A stretch of 64,000 bases of DNA from JAAUUJ01 sp964392245 (GTDB taxonomy: Bacteria; Cyanobacteriota; Cyanobacteriia; Thermostichales; Thermostichaceae): assembly GCA_964392245.1 (NCBI GenBank), contig CAYMOX010000009.1, positions 31,713-95,712 of the forward strand, in the 5' to 3' direction. Of the stretch, positions 25,952-35,562 are shown piece after piece; position 1 is the first letter of the stretch, and each line of letters starts with the position of its first letter. A program made the translations under genes and the position numbers. Below the pieces are notes generated by a model, which worked only from the letters and a program-made list of their open reading frames with translations, made no database searches and was not told where the DNA came from.

Positions 25952-27724
25952 ATGAGCTTTATCCAGGATCCCTCCGCTATGACCAATGATCAGGCGTCGC
26001 CCCTGCCTTCTGATGCCCCATCCCCCAACCCTGGGATGCCTGTGCCAGCTCAAGGCCAGGCTAGGACCATCGATCCATTCTTGATCGTGGGGGTCCTGGG
26101 CATCTGGCTGATTGCGCTGGTGATGCGGCTATGGCAGCTGGATCAGTTCGATGCTCCCGTCTTTGATGAAGTTTACTTTCCTGAATTTGCCCAAAATTAT
26201 CTGGATGACAAGTCTTTCTATGATGTTCATCCGCCGCTGGGCAAGTATCTGATCGCGGTGGCCATTCTCCTATTTGGGCGCAATGAATTGGGCTTCCGGA
26301 TCATGCCCGCCCTCTTCGGATCCCTGATCCCGGTCCTGGTGGCGGGGGTGGCCTACCGCCTGTCTTATCAGCGCACCTTTGCTCTGCTGGCGGGAGCCCT
26401 AATGCTGACGGATGGGCTATTCCTGGTGGAGTCGCGCTACGGCCTCATGAATGTCTTTCTGGTGGTGTTTGGCTTTGCGGCTCAGATTTTTTTGCTGGTG
26501 GGCCTAGAGCGGCGGGGGATGCACCGAGCCGGGTTCTTTATGCTTTCAGGCCTGATGCTGGGGGCCGCAGTGGCGGTGAAGTGGAATGGCCTCTGGTTTG
26601 CCTTCATGTTTGGGGGACTGGGCCTGTTGATCTGGATCCTGGCGGCCCAGGCAAGGAACTTACTCTTGCTCGGTTTAGGCATGCTGATGGCAGGCGGGCT
26701 GGGATGGTTCGCAGAGGGTGAGGCAGCCCCCACAGCCCTGCAGATCTTGCAGCCATTTGCCCATCCCCTCTGGTTTGGCATGGCGCTGGTGCTCTTGACC
26801 CTGGCAGCCGGGGTCTGGCGCTTTCCCCAACACTTTCGTCAGCATCTTGCCAAAATGGGGATCCTGGCTGAGATTGCCCAGTTGCGCTGGTGGCATTATC
26901 TGATCTGCTACATCCTGCCCATCTTTTTGATTTATTTTCTGCAGTGGATCCCGCATCTGATCCAGAATCCTCAGGATGGCATTGTGCTGAAACCTGGTCT
27001 CAGCAGCATTCCTGATGCCTGGCAATCCTTTGTCAAGATCAATCAGTCCCTCTGGGGGGGGCAAAACGCAGGCAATTTGATCGTGACCGATGACACCCCC
27101 GTTCACCCCTACTGCTCCAGCAGTTTGCGGGCGCTTACCACCTGGTTCCCCCACTGGGTGTTTCTGCGAACGCAGCGATTGTGGAATGCAGGCGCATGGT
27201 CCTGGCCCGTGTTGGCCCGCCCGATTGGCTACTACTTTGCCGATAATGACGGTCAATGGTCGGTGGTCCATGCCATTGGCAATCCGGTGCTCTGGTGGTT
27301 ATCTACGGGCGCGATCCTTTATTTAACCGCGAGCTGTACCCGTCGTTTTGATGGGGTGGCAGCCTTTATTCTGATGGGCTATGCCAGTAACTACCTGCCC
27401 TGGTTTATCGTCAGTCGCTGTGTGTTTCTATACCACTACATGAGTGCTCTGGCCTTCAGTATCATGGCCTTAGCCTGGGTTTTGGTGCAGTTACTTCGAT
27501 CCGACCGTCCCCCCTGGCAATTCCTGGGCATGAGCATGGTTGCAGGTGTGCTCCTCTGTCAGTTGCTTTTTCTGCCGATCTGGTTTGGATTTCCCCTCTC
27601 CTCCAGCCAGTTTTACCAGCGGATGTGGTTTCGCGGCTCACCTGTGCCCCTCTGTTTGAGTGAAGCCAGCTGCGCCACAACTCCGGTGCGCATTCCAGCC
27701 ATTCCGGGCTTTAATTGGATCTAA
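25952..27724 (+). CDS. PMT-family (GT39-like) membrane glycosyltransferase
   Basis: The 590-residue membrane protein has about 10 hydrophobic segments. Its N-terminal loop carries FDEVYFPEFAQNYL and DVHPPLGKYLIA, the conserved acidic and His motifs of protein O-mannosyltransferases that use lipid-linked sugars. It likely glycosylates exported proteins or glycans; the acceptor is unknown. A C-terminal four-helix PMT region is present. The start could be ATG 25952 or ATG 25979. The next gene starts 53 bases downstream. Confidence 0.88.
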   Translation: MSFIQDPSAMTNDQASPLPSDAPSPNPGMPVPAQGQARTIDPFLIVGVLGIWLIALVMRLWQLDQFDAPVFDEVYFPEFAQNYLDDKSFYDVHPPLGKYLIAVAILLFGRNELGFRIMPALFGSLIPVLVAGVAYRLSYQRTFALLAGALMLTDGLFLVESRYGLMNVFLVVFGFAAQIFLLVGLERRGMHRAGFFMLSGLMLGAAVAVKWNGLWFAFMFGGLGLLIWILAAQARNLLLLGLGMLMAGGLGWFAEGEAAPTALQILQPFAHPLWFGMALVLLTLAAGVWRFPQHFRQHLAKMGILAEIAQLRWWHYLICYILPIFLIYFLQWIPHLIQNPQDGIVLKPGLSSIPDAWQSFVKINQSLWGGQNAGNLIVTDDTPVHPYCSSSLRALTTWFPHWVFLRTQRLWNAGAWSWPVLARPIGYYFADNDGQWSVVHAIGNPVLWWLSTGAILYLTASCTRRFDGVAAFILMGYASNYLPWFIVSRCVFLYHYMSALAFSIMALAWVLVQLLRSDRPPWQFLGMSMVAGVLLCQLLFLPIWFGFPLSSSQFYQRMWFRGSPVPLCLSEASCATTPVRIPAIPGFNWI

Positions 27725-27776
27725 GGCTTTGGGCCAAGCTGGGAAGTGCCAATTTCCGCAGGCGCTTCTGAGGAAC

Positions 27777-28895
27777 ATGGTAAGATCTCAGCTGTTCTGG
27801 CACTTGGAACAGCATCACGCTATGGGTAGAGTGATTTCCAATTCAACTTCCCTGCCCCCCTACTCCAGTAATGGGCAACCCCAGAGAGTGCCAGTGGGGG
27901 TGATCGGGGTAGGGAATATGGGTCAGCATCATACCCGCGTCTTTAGCCGCATGAAAGATGTGGAGGTGGTGGGGGTCGCGGATATTAATGTGGAGCGAGG
28001 TCTGGATGTTGCCAGTCGCTACCGCGTGCATTTTTACGAGGACTACCGCGATCTGCTCCCCCATGTGGCAGCCGTAGCGATTGCAGTGCCGACCGTTCTG
28101 CATCACGATGTGGGGATCCACTGCCTGGAGGCGGGGGTGCATGTCCTGCTGGAAAAACCGATCGCGGCCAACATTGCCGAAGCCGAGTCTCTGGTGAATC
28201 GAGCCGCCGATTGTGGTTGTCTGCTGCAGGTGGGTCATATTGAACGGTTTAATCCGGCCTTCCAACAATTAACCCGTGTGTTGCAAAGCGAAGAAACCAT
28301 TGCCATCGAAGCCCATCGCCTCTCCCCCTATTCCAATCGAGCCAGCGATGTTTCGGTTGTCTTCGATCTGATGATCCATGACATTGATCTGCTGCTGGAA
28401 CTGATTCCTTCCCAGGTGATCAAGTTATCCGCTAGCGGGAACCGCGCCTCGAAATTGGGCTACTTAGATTATGTGACGGCCACCTTTAGTTTTTCCAATG
28501 GCATGATTGCCTCGTTAACCGCCAGTAAAGTCACTCACCGCAAGATCCGACGCATCTCAGCCCATTGTCGCAATGCACTGGTGGAAGCGGACTTCCTCAA
28601 TAACGATATTTCCATCTATCGGCAAAACGCGGTCAGTACCTTGAATGATTACAGCCAAGGTCTTTATCAGCGGGACTGTTTAATTGAGAAAGTCCATACC
28701 GACAATATTGATAAGCTGCATGCCGAACTGGAGCATTTCATCAACTGTGTGCGAGGGGGCAATCAGCCCTCTGTCGGGGGAGAACAGGCGCTCAAAGCCC
28801 TGAAACTGGCCTCCGAAATTGAACGGATCGCTCTGGATGGCTGTTCCTGGAGTGAGTCGAAGGGGCTGCTCCCTGCCCGAGAAATCCTCACCTGA
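27777..28895 (+). CDS. Gfo/Idh/MocA-family oxidoreductase
   Basis: The NAD(P)-dependent enzyme has a Rossmann motif GVIGVGNMGQHH, the active-site lysine motif LLEKPIA, and the family's second domain with VFDLMIHDIDLLLEL. I chose ATG 27777 (372 residues) because a GAGG element lies about 5 bases upstream; a longer frame from 27660 would overlap the glycosyltransferase. The substrate is probably a sugar or sugar nucleotide but cannot be read from sequence. Confidence 0.88.
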   Translation: MVRSQLFWHLEQHHAMGRVISNSTSLPPYSSNGQPQRVPVGVIGVGNMGQHHTRVFSRMKDVEVVGVADINVERGLDVASRYRVHFYEDYRDLLPHVAAVAIAVPTVLHHDVGIHCLEAGVHVLLEKPIAANIAEAESLVNRAADCGCLLQVGHIERFNPAFQQLTRVLQSEETIAIEAHRLSPYSNRASDVSVVFDLMIHDIDLLLELIPSQVIKLSASGNRASKLGYLDYVTATFSFSNGMIASLTASKVTHRKIRRISAHCRNALVEADFLNNDISIYRQNAVSTLNDYSQGLYQRDCLIEKVHTDNIDKLHAELEHFINCVRGGNQPSVGGEQALKALKLASEIERIALDGCSWSESKGLLPAREILT

Positions 28896-29047
28896 TCTTT
28901 TGTCCAGAGTCCCTCCTTCAAATCCTGATGAGTGGCTCAGTTCTTCGTGTCGTTTATTTTCATCGACTTTCCTCTGGCCTGAATTATTCACACTTTGGAA
29001 ATACTTTTCAACTTCTCTTCCTTCTTCACCGCTTTCAAGAGATATCT

Positions 29048-31042
29048 GTGGTTGTTACCTCTAATCCTTCCCAACCCCTGCTTGAGGATGCTTCTCTCCC
29101 TGCAGCCTCTCCTCAGTCTCCCTATTCCACGACTGTAGAACACCCGCTGGATCCCCTGACAGCAGCAGAGATCACCGCCGCCGTGGAGATTGTTCGCACC
29201 CAGCAACAGCTGGACACCACTTGGAGATATGCTCTGGTGCAGCTTCAGGAACCCCCCAAGGAGGTTGTCTGGGCCTTCCAACCGGGTCAGATCATGGCCC
29301 GACGGGTGTTCATGGTGCTCTACCATCGCCCTCAGAATCAGACCTTTGAAGCCATCATTGATCTCAATCGCTCTGCGGTGACCTCCTGGACCTGCATCCC
29401 AGAGGTTCAGCCTGTGCTCATGTTTGACGAAATCCGGGAGTGTGATGCTCTGCTGCTACACCATCCTGAATTTTTAGCAGCCCTGGCCCGGCGGGGGATC
29501 AGCAATCCCAGTCTGGTGATGCTCGACTACTGGACCGTTGGCAACTATGGGATCCCTGAAGAGAAGGGACGACGCCTGGTGCGCTGTTTCTGCTTTCTGC
29601 GCTCCCAACCTGGAGAAAACGGCTATGCCCGCCCGATCGAAGGCTTGATTCCACTCCTGGATCTGCAAACCATGCAGGTGGTTGCCCTTCAGGATCAGGA
29701 CCCTGTGCCCTTTCCCCCCCAACCGGGAAATTATGATCGGGACTCCATTGCATCTTTTCGTCAGGATTTGCAGCCAATTGCCATCACCCAACCTCAAGGC
29801 CCCAGCTTCAGCATCAGGGGTCATCAGGTGGAGTGGCAGAACTGGCAGTTTCGCCTCAGCTTTAATGCGCGTGAAGGATTGGTGCTGCACCGGATTGGAT
29901 ACCGGGATCAGGGCCATCTGCGCCCGATCCTCTACCGGGCCTCGATTGCCGAGATGGTGGTGCCCTACGGCGATCCCCGATCCCCTCATTTTCGCAAGAA
30001 TGCCTTTGACATTGGCGAGTATGCCATCGGCTCGGAAGCCAACTCGCTGGTCCTGGGCTGTGACTGTCTGGGGGAGATCCATTATTTTGATGCGGTCATG
30101 GCCGATAACCAGGGTCAACCCTACACGTTACCCCACGCCATTTGCATGCACGAGGAGGATTTTGGGGTTCTCTGGAAACACACCGACTGGCGCTCGGATC
30201 GGGCTGAAGTGCGGCGCTCACGGCGACTGGTGGTCTCTTTCTTTGCCAATATCAGCAACTACGACTATGGCTTCTACTGGTACTTCTATCAGGACGGCAC
30301 GTTAGAGTTTGAAGCCAAGCTGACGGGGATTTTAAGTGTCTCAGCCGTGCATCCCCAGGATCCCTGTCCTTTCGGCTCGCTGGTGGCCCCCCAGGTGTAT
30401 GCGCCCGTGCACCAGCATTTTTTCAATGCCCGCCTGGATATGGAGGTGGATGGATCTGAAAATTCCATTTACGAGGTGCATAGCGAAGCTGAACCCTGGG
30501 GACCACATAACCCTTATGGCAATGCCTTTACCGCCCGAGCCACCCTACTCACCCGCGAGAGTGAAGCCCAACAGCAGGTGGATCCGCTGGCGGATCGCTA
30601 CTGGACGATCGTGAATCCCAATCGGCTGAATGCGCTCGGATCACCTGTGGCCTATAAACTCATGCCCGGTGAGAATACCCTGCCCCTGGCCCAGCCCCAA
30701 TCCAGCATCATGCAGCGAGCCGGATTTCTAAAACACCATCTCTGGGTCACTCCTTACGATCCCCAGGAAAACTTCCCCGCTGGTGACTACCCCAATCAGC
30801 ATCCTGGCGGTGCGGGCCTACCCACCTGGACTCAGGCGGATCGCTCCCTGGTCAACACCGATCTGGTGGTCTGGTACACCTTTGGCACCACCCATATTCC
30901 TCGCCCTGAGGATTGGCCAGTGATGCCCGTGGCCTACATTGGGTTCAGTCTCAAACCTTTGGGCTTTTTTGATCAGAATCCCGCCCTGGATGTCCCCCCA
31001 TCTCCAGCTAAATCTGATTGCTGTTCTCACCGTGAGTCTTGA
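29048..31042 (+). CDS. Copper-containing primary-amine oxidase
   Basis: The enzyme oxidises primary amines to aldehydes with a self-made topaquinone cofactor. The cofactor motif N-Y-D-Y is present in ISNYDYGFYW (Tyr codon 30260-30262). Copper-ligand HxH lies in PVHQHFFNARLDM and a third His in the C-terminal part. The catalytic Asp region is VMLDYWTVGNYG. The proposed GTG start at 29048 gives 664 residues, with AAGAGA upstream; a longer frame from 28928 adds a Phe/Leu-rich stretch that looks untranslated. This family is patchy in cyanobacteria. Confidence 0.88.
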   Translation: MVVTSNPSQPLLEDASLPAASPQSPYSTTVEHPLDPLTAAEITAAVEIVRTQQQLDTTWRYALVQLQEPPKEVVWAFQPGQIMARRVFMVLYHRPQNQTFEAIIDLNRSAVTSWTCIPEVQPVLMFDEIRECDALLLHHPEFLAALARRGISNPSLVMLDYWTVGNYGIPEEKGRRLVRCFCFLRSQPGENGYARPIEGLIPLLDLQTMQVVALQDQDPVPFPPQPGNYDRDSIASFRQDLQPIAITQPQGPSFSIRGHQVEWQNWQFRLSFNAREGLVLHRIGYRDQGHLRPILYRASIAEMVVPYGDPRSPHFRKNAFDIGEYAIGSEANSLVLGCDCLGEIHYFDAVMADNQGQPYTLPHAICMHEEDFGVLWKHTDWRSDRAEVRRSRRLVVSFFANISNYDYGFYWYFYQDGTLEFEAKLTGILSVSAVHPQDPCPFGSLVAPQVYAPVHQHFFNARLDMEVDGSENSIYEVHSEAEPWGPHNPYGNAFTARATLLTRESEAQQQVDPLADRYWTIVNPNRLNALGSPVAYKLMPGENTLPLAQPQSSIMQRAGFLKHHLWVTPYDPQENFPAGDYPNQHPGGAGLPTWTQADRSLVNTDLVVWYTFGTTHIPRPEDWPVMPVAYIGFSLKPLGFFDQNPALDVPPSPAKSDCCSHRES

Positions 31043-31088
31043 TTTAAAATAGGTAAAAATCCCAACGATATGATCTTTCCTCCTAGTT

Positions 31089-31580
31089 GTGCTGAACCTC
31101 TCGATTCGTCCAGCCAGATCTGATGATCAACTCCGCCTACAAGAGATCCGAGAGGCTGCATTTGCACCTGTTTTTGCCTCTTTTCGCGCAATTCTTGGGG
31201 ATGAAATTTATGAGTTAGCGCAAGCTCATGAAGATTCTGGACAGGGGCCTTTGTTAACCTCAATGCTTGCTCCTGAGTCTGAATGGGAAGTGTATGCTGC
31301 AGAGCTTGCCGGAGAAGTAATCGGCTTTATTTCGTTACACATGAATATCGATACAAAAGTGGGAGAGATCGGACTCAATGCTGTCCACCCCGATCACGCA
31401 GGGCAGGGGATTGGTACCGCGATGTACAAGTTTGCAATTACACGCATGCAAGAAGCAGGAATGCAAGTAGCAACGGTGGCAACAGGTGGAGATCCAAGCC
31501 ATATGCCAGCTCGCCGAGCCTATAGAAAGGCAGGTTTTGATGTGGAAATTACCAGTGTATGGATGTGCCGCAGACTTTGA
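31089..31580 (+). CDS. GNAT-family N-acetyltransferase
   Basis: The 163-residue protein begins at GTG. It has the acetyl-CoA-binding motif A, HPDHAGQGIGTAMYKFA, preceded by the beta-strand GEIGLNAV and followed by ARRAYRKAGF. The substrate is not determinable. The gene reads AT-richer than its neighbours, hinting at recent acquisition. It lies 46 bases after the amine oxidase gene and may share its transcript. Confidence 0.85.
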   Translation: MLNLSIRPARSDDQLRLQEIREAAFAPVFASFRAILGDEIYELAQAHEDSGQGPLLTSMLAPESEWEVYAAELAGEVIGFISLHMNIDTKVGEIGLNAVHPDHAGQGIGTAMYKFAITRMQEAGMQVATVATGGDPSHMPARRAYRKAGFDVEITSVWMCRRL

Positions 31581-31826
31581 TCCTGAACCATCCAGTCAGA
31601 CTTTAGTATCCGGGGGTGTCTCGCTACATAGACTGGAAAGAAGAAATTTTGGATCGGGGAAGGTCACGAGTTTGAATGATAGGAACCAAGCCCACATGGT
31701 GAATGCAGCCAAGGACCTTGCGGCAACTTTTTGAGCAGGAGAGCGAGGAATCAGCATAGCCGCTGGGCAACCCTCCCTTACAATGAAGCCAATGAAATGA
31801 TCTGATTGCTGACGGGGCTGTCAACC

Positions 31827-32891
31827 ATGACCGAGAGCTATTCCCCTAACTCCACGCCTGAGTCTCCCTCTGAGGAAGCAACACCAGAAACGCAGATGGA
31901 TCCCACAACTGCAACGGATAAACAGGACAAGCAACAGGCTAACTCGAAGCGGATGCGACAGCTATTGGGCATGCGGGGGGCGGAGGTGGACTCCCGCTCT
32001 GTCTGGCAGCTGCATCTACAACTGATGAAGCCGGTTACCTGGATCCCACTGATCTGGGGGGTGATTCCGGGCGCGGCCTCCTCCGGGCATTTCACCTGGA
32101 CCTGGGAAAATGTTGCCCTGGCGGCAGCCGCGATGATCCTGGCCGGACCTCTGATGGCGGGGTACACCCAAACCGTCAACGAGTATTTTGATCGCGAGAT
32201 CGATGCCGTGAATGAGCCCTATCGCCCGATTCCCTCCGGGGCGATTAGCCTCCCCCGTGTGATTGCCCAGATCTGGGTGCTGTTGCTGGCGGGCTTGGGG
32301 CTGGCCTATGGGCTGGATTGGTGGGCTGGCCATGAGGTTCCTGTGATCACCTGCCTGGCCCTGGGGGGTGCACTACTGGCCTACATCTATTCCGCCCCGC
32401 CTCTGAAGCTGAAGCAAAATGGCTGGCTGGGGAACTATGCCCTGGGTGCCAGCTACATTGCTCTGCCCTGGTGGACGGGACATGCGCTCTTCGGCGAACT
32501 CTCCTGGACTCTCTGTCTTCTCACCCTGATCTACAGCCTGGCAGGTCTGGGGATTGCGGTCGTTAATGACTTTAAGAGCATTGAGGGGGATCGGCAGTTT
32601 GGTCTGGCCTCGATTCCAGTGATGTTTGGAGCCCAAACCGCAGCGATCGTGGCCGTCTTGATGATCGATTTCTTTCAATTTGGCATGGCGGCCTTCCTGG
32701 TGGGTGTGCAGATGCAGCTGTATGCAGCCATTCTGGTGCTCCTGATCATTCCTCAGATCGTGTTTCAGGACATGTATTTCCTGCGCGCTCCCCTGGAAAA
32801 TGACGTTAAATATCAGGCCAGTGCCCAGCCGTTTCTGGTCCTGGGAATGCTGGTGTTTGGGCTGGCCCTGGGGCGGTCTGGACTGTTCTAA
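31827..32891 (+). CDS. chlG: Chlorophyll synthase
   Basis: ChlG esterifies chlorophyllide with phytyl or geranylgeranyl diphosphate in the thylakoid membrane. The UbiA-type Asp-rich motif is NEYFDREIDAVNEPYRPIPSG (about residues 117-137), and the second motif is NDFKSIEGDRQFGLASIPV. About nine hydrophobic segments follow a polar Ser/Thr/Glu-rich N-terminal tail. ATG 31827 gives 354 residues; a TTG seven codons upstream is less likely. The GTPase gene starts 3 bases downstream. Confidence 0.96.
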   Translation: MTESYSPNSTPESPSEEATPETQMDPTTATDKQDKQQANSKRMRQLLGMRGAEVDSRSVWQLHLQLMKPVTWIPLIWGVIPGAASSGHFTWTWENVALAAAAMILAGPLMAGYTQTVNEYFDREIDAVNEPYRPIPSGAISLPRVIAQIWVLLLAGLGLAYGLDWWAGHEVPVITCLALGGALLAYIYSAPPLKLKQNGWLGNYALGASYIALPWWTGHALFGELSWTLCLLTLIYSLAGLGIAVVNDFKSIEGDRQFGLASIPVMFGAQTAAIVAVLMIDFFQFGMAAFLVGVQMQLYAAILVLLIIPQIVFQDMYFLRAPLENDVKYQASAQPFLVLGMLVFGLALGRSGLF

Positions 32892-32894
32892 CGC

Positions 32895-34286
32895 ATGACC
32901 CGCCAATTTCAGTACCAGGACGATCTTAATTTTCAGCAGGCGAAACGCAGTCTGCGCCAGTTGCTGGCCGGTTTAGAGCTGACCACCGCAGAACAGTTGG
33001 GTCTGGAAACTGATCTCAGGGATCTGCAGGCCTTTTTGGAAAAGCTGGAGGAAGATCGCATCCACATAGCTGCGTTTGGCATGGTGGGTCGAGGCAAGTC
33101 GTCGCTGTTGAATGCCTTGCTCGGGCACACCGTTTTTCACACCGGACCCACCCATGGCGTCACCCGTACCTGGCAGCAGGCGGCCTGGGTGCTGGAGGAG
33201 AATGTGGTGATCAACACGCCTTTAGGATCGCAGCTGGTCCTGATTGACACGCCAGGTCTGGATGAAATTGCTGGTGAAGCACGGGCAGAGATGGCGCAGC
33301 GGGTAGCCTGGCAGGCGGATCTGCTCCTGTTTGTGGTCTCAGGGGATCTGACCCGCATCGAATACGAAGCCCTGGCCCAACTGCGGGAAGAGGGCAAACC
33401 GATGCTGCTGGTCTTTAACAAGATTGATCAGTATCCCGACATGGATCGCCGTCTGGTGTACGAAAAACTCTGCCAAGAGCGGGTGAAACAGTTGCTGACC
33501 CCAGCTGAAGTGGTAATGGTGGCCGCCTCGCCACGGGTGCCACAGCCGGTGTACTTGGAGGATGGCACGGTGATGGCGCAACTGGTGCAGGCTCCTCCCC
33601 AGATTGAGCCTCTGCGTGCAAAGATCCTGGAGGTTTTGCAACGGGAGGGCCGCTCCCTGATCGGGTTGAATACCCTACTGTTTGCCAACCGCCTGCAACA
33701 GGAGGTGATTGCCACCAAACTGGAGCACCGCTCACACCAAGCCCAGGAGATCATCTGGGGCATGGCCCGCACCAAGGCGGTGGCGGTGGCGATCAATCCC
33801 CTCACCCTCCTGGATACCCTGGGGGCACTGGTTCTGGATGTCACCTTAATTCTGCGCCTTTCCCGTCTCTACGATCTCCCCTTAACCACCCACGGAGCCA
33901 CACAGCTGCTGCAGAGTATTATCCTGAGTATGCTCAGCCTGGGGGCTGGAGAGTGGATCGCCCTGCTGGGGGTGGGATCTCTGAAAATGGTTCTGGGGGC
34001 TGCCACGCCATTGACTGCAGGATTTTCCATTGGGGCCTACACGTCGGTGGCCTTAACGCAGGCGGTGCTGGCGGGGATGTCCAGTTATGCCATTGGGTCT
34101 GCGGCCACAGTCTACCTGGCCAACGGAGCCAGCTGGGGTAAAGACGGTCCCAAGACCGTGATCGCCCAGATCCTGGATACTCTGGATGAACAATCGATCA
34201 TGGCTCGCATTCGCTCCGAGTTGCATCAACGTGCCCATCTGTCTTCCCATGAAATCCCTCGGTCAGGAAGCCCTGCAACCCCATGA
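32895..34286 (+). CDS. Era-like GTPase with C-terminal DUF697 membrane domain
   Basis: The 463-residue GTP-binding protein has G1 GMVGRGKS (62-69), G3 DTPG (118-121) and G4 NKID (175-178). The C-terminal third (about 290-420) is hydrophobic and matches the DUF697 type of membrane-associated domain found in cyanobacterial GTPases. The role is unknown; membrane remodelling or assembly is a guess from the dynamin/Era relationship. It is packed between chlG (3 bases) and the HAD gene (ATGA overlap), so the three are probably one operon. Confidence 0.88.
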   Translation: MTRQFQYQDDLNFQQAKRSLRQLLAGLELTTAEQLGLETDLRDLQAFLEKLEEDRIHIAAFGMVGRGKSSLLNALLGHTVFHTGPTHGVTRTWQQAAWVLEENVVINTPLGSQLVLIDTPGLDEIAGEARAEMAQRVAWQADLLLFVVSGDLTRIEYEALAQLREEGKPMLLVFNKIDQYPDMDRRLVYEKLCQERVKQLLTPAEVVMVAASPRVPQPVYLEDGTVMAQLVQAPPQIEPLRAKILEVLQREGRSLIGLNTLLFANRLQQEVIATKLEHRSHQAQEIIWGMARTKAVAVAINPLTLLDTLGALVLDVTLILRLSRLYDLPLTTHGATQLLQSIILSMLSLGAGEWIALLGVGSLKMVLGAATPLTAGFSIGAYTSVALTQAVLAGMSSYAIGSAATVYLANGASWGKDGPKTVIAQILDTLDEQSIMARIRSELHQRAHLSSHEIPRSGSPATP

Positions 34287-35101
34287 AGCCCACACTCTTA
34301 GCTCTAGATTTTGACGGTGTCCTTTGCGATGGTCTGCCGGAATATTTTGAAACCAGCTGGCGTGTGTATCGGCAGATGTGGTCTCCTGCCAGCTCGATCC
34401 CGGCACCGGATCTATTCACGCGCTTTGCCCGGCTGCGCCCCGTGATTGAAACTGGCTGGGAGATGCCTGTGTTGCTCCGGGCTCTGTTGCTGGGCTTTCC
34501 AGAGGCTGATCTGCTGGAGAAATGGCCGATTCTGGTGCGGCAGATTACCGACTCCGAGCGCATGGCCCCCGAGGAGTTAGCCGCTGCCCTGGATCAGACC
34601 CGCGACCAGTGGATCATCAGCGATCGTCCCGACTGGCTGGGCCACCATAAGTTCTATCCCGGCATCATTCCGCAACTGCGCAACTGGATCAACCGTTCCC
34701 TGTCCCTGGTGATCATCACCACCAAGGAGGGACGTTTTGTCCAGGAACTTCTGCAGGAACACCAGATCACGATCCCAGACCCACAGATCTACGGCAAAGA
34801 ACTGGGAATTTCCAAACGCCAGGTTTTAATTCACCTGCTGCGAGGCATGACTCAATCCAATGGTCGGCAACCGCAGCTGTGGTTTGTAGAAGATCGTCTC
34901 AAAACCCTGCTCAAGATTGCAGCGGAGGAGGAACTTTCCAGCCTAGGCCTTTATCTGGCGGAATGGGGGTACACCACTGCCCAAGATCGGCAGGAGGTCC
35001 AGGACAGCAAACGCATTCAACTGTTGACGCTGGCGGACTTTACCTCTGAGTTCAGCTGCTGGCCAGAACCGCGAGTTCCCTATGACCAATCGGCAATATG
35101 A
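34283..35101 (+). CDS. HAD-superfamily hydrolase
   Basis: The 272-residue protein has the HAD nucleophile motif DFDGVLCDG (Asp9, Asp11), a Thr motif in VIITTK and a closing VEDRLKTL acidic motif. Most members are phosphatases. The substrate is unknown. Its ATG overlaps the stop of the GTPase gene. The 3' end overlaps a convergent small gene by 22 bases. Confidence 0.85.
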   Translation: MKPTLLALDFDGVLCDGLPEYFETSWRVYRQMWSPASSIPAPDLFTRFARLRPVIETGWEMPVLLRALLLGFPEADLLEKWPILVRQITDSERMAPEELAAALDQTRDQWIISDRPDWLGHHKFYPGIIPQLRNWINRSLSLVIITTKEGRFVQELLQEHQITIPDPQIYGKELGISKRQVLIHLLRGMTQSNGRQPQLWFVEDRLKTLLKIAAEEELSSLGLYLAEWGYTTAQDRQEVQDSKRIQLLTLADFTSEFSCWPEPRVPYDQSAI

Positions 35102-35361
35102 TCGGCAATCGACTCCAGACGATGGGTGATCTGGCCAAAGGCGAGGCTGGCTTCCATTTCGTTCTCCACCATAAAGGCGGCCCGCTGGATCAGGTCAACG
35201 GCCTCATGGATCAGGGGTTGCACCTCTACAGGCACCAGATCCACCTGCTGTAACCAGGTCCCGGTTTGGGCCCTCCAGAGCATGGCTCGCTCGGTTGATG
35301 TCAGGTTTAATCGCCCCTGCAGCAGTCGGTGCTGTAATTCGCGGGCAAATTCAATATGCAT
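35080..35361 (-). CDS. Small helical hypothetical protein
   Basis: The 93-residue soluble protein (start at ATG 35361, MHIEFARELQHRLL; a longer frame adds a Gly/Ser-rich tail with no support) is largely helical and acidic. No family is recognised. The composition and the tail-to-tail position against the HAD gene support a real gene. Confidence 0.6.
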   Translation of the reverse strand: MHIEFARELQHRLLQGRLNLTSTERAMLWRAQTGTWLQQVDLVPVEVQPLIHEAVDLIQRAAFMVENEMEASLAFGQITHRLESIADHIADWS

Positions 35362-35562
35362 GATAAACCCCAGAGTCCTGCCGCTGCTTCCCCCACCCAT
35401 GAAGTCTGATCAGGGCTGCAACGTAAGGAGCACTACATTACCGTTCTTAATGTCTTGTGATTGTGGGGGCAGGGGCAAGAGTATTTATGCCCAAAGCTTA
35501 AGAGAATATAAAGTTCCTGGATCAAAGTAGCGCAGTACACTGACAGGGTAGTTTAGAGGATC

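Noticed and set aside
35362..35562. Cobalamin riboswitch upstream of cobM
   Set aside because: No B12-box-like sequence or fitting structure was recognised in the 200 bases before the start.
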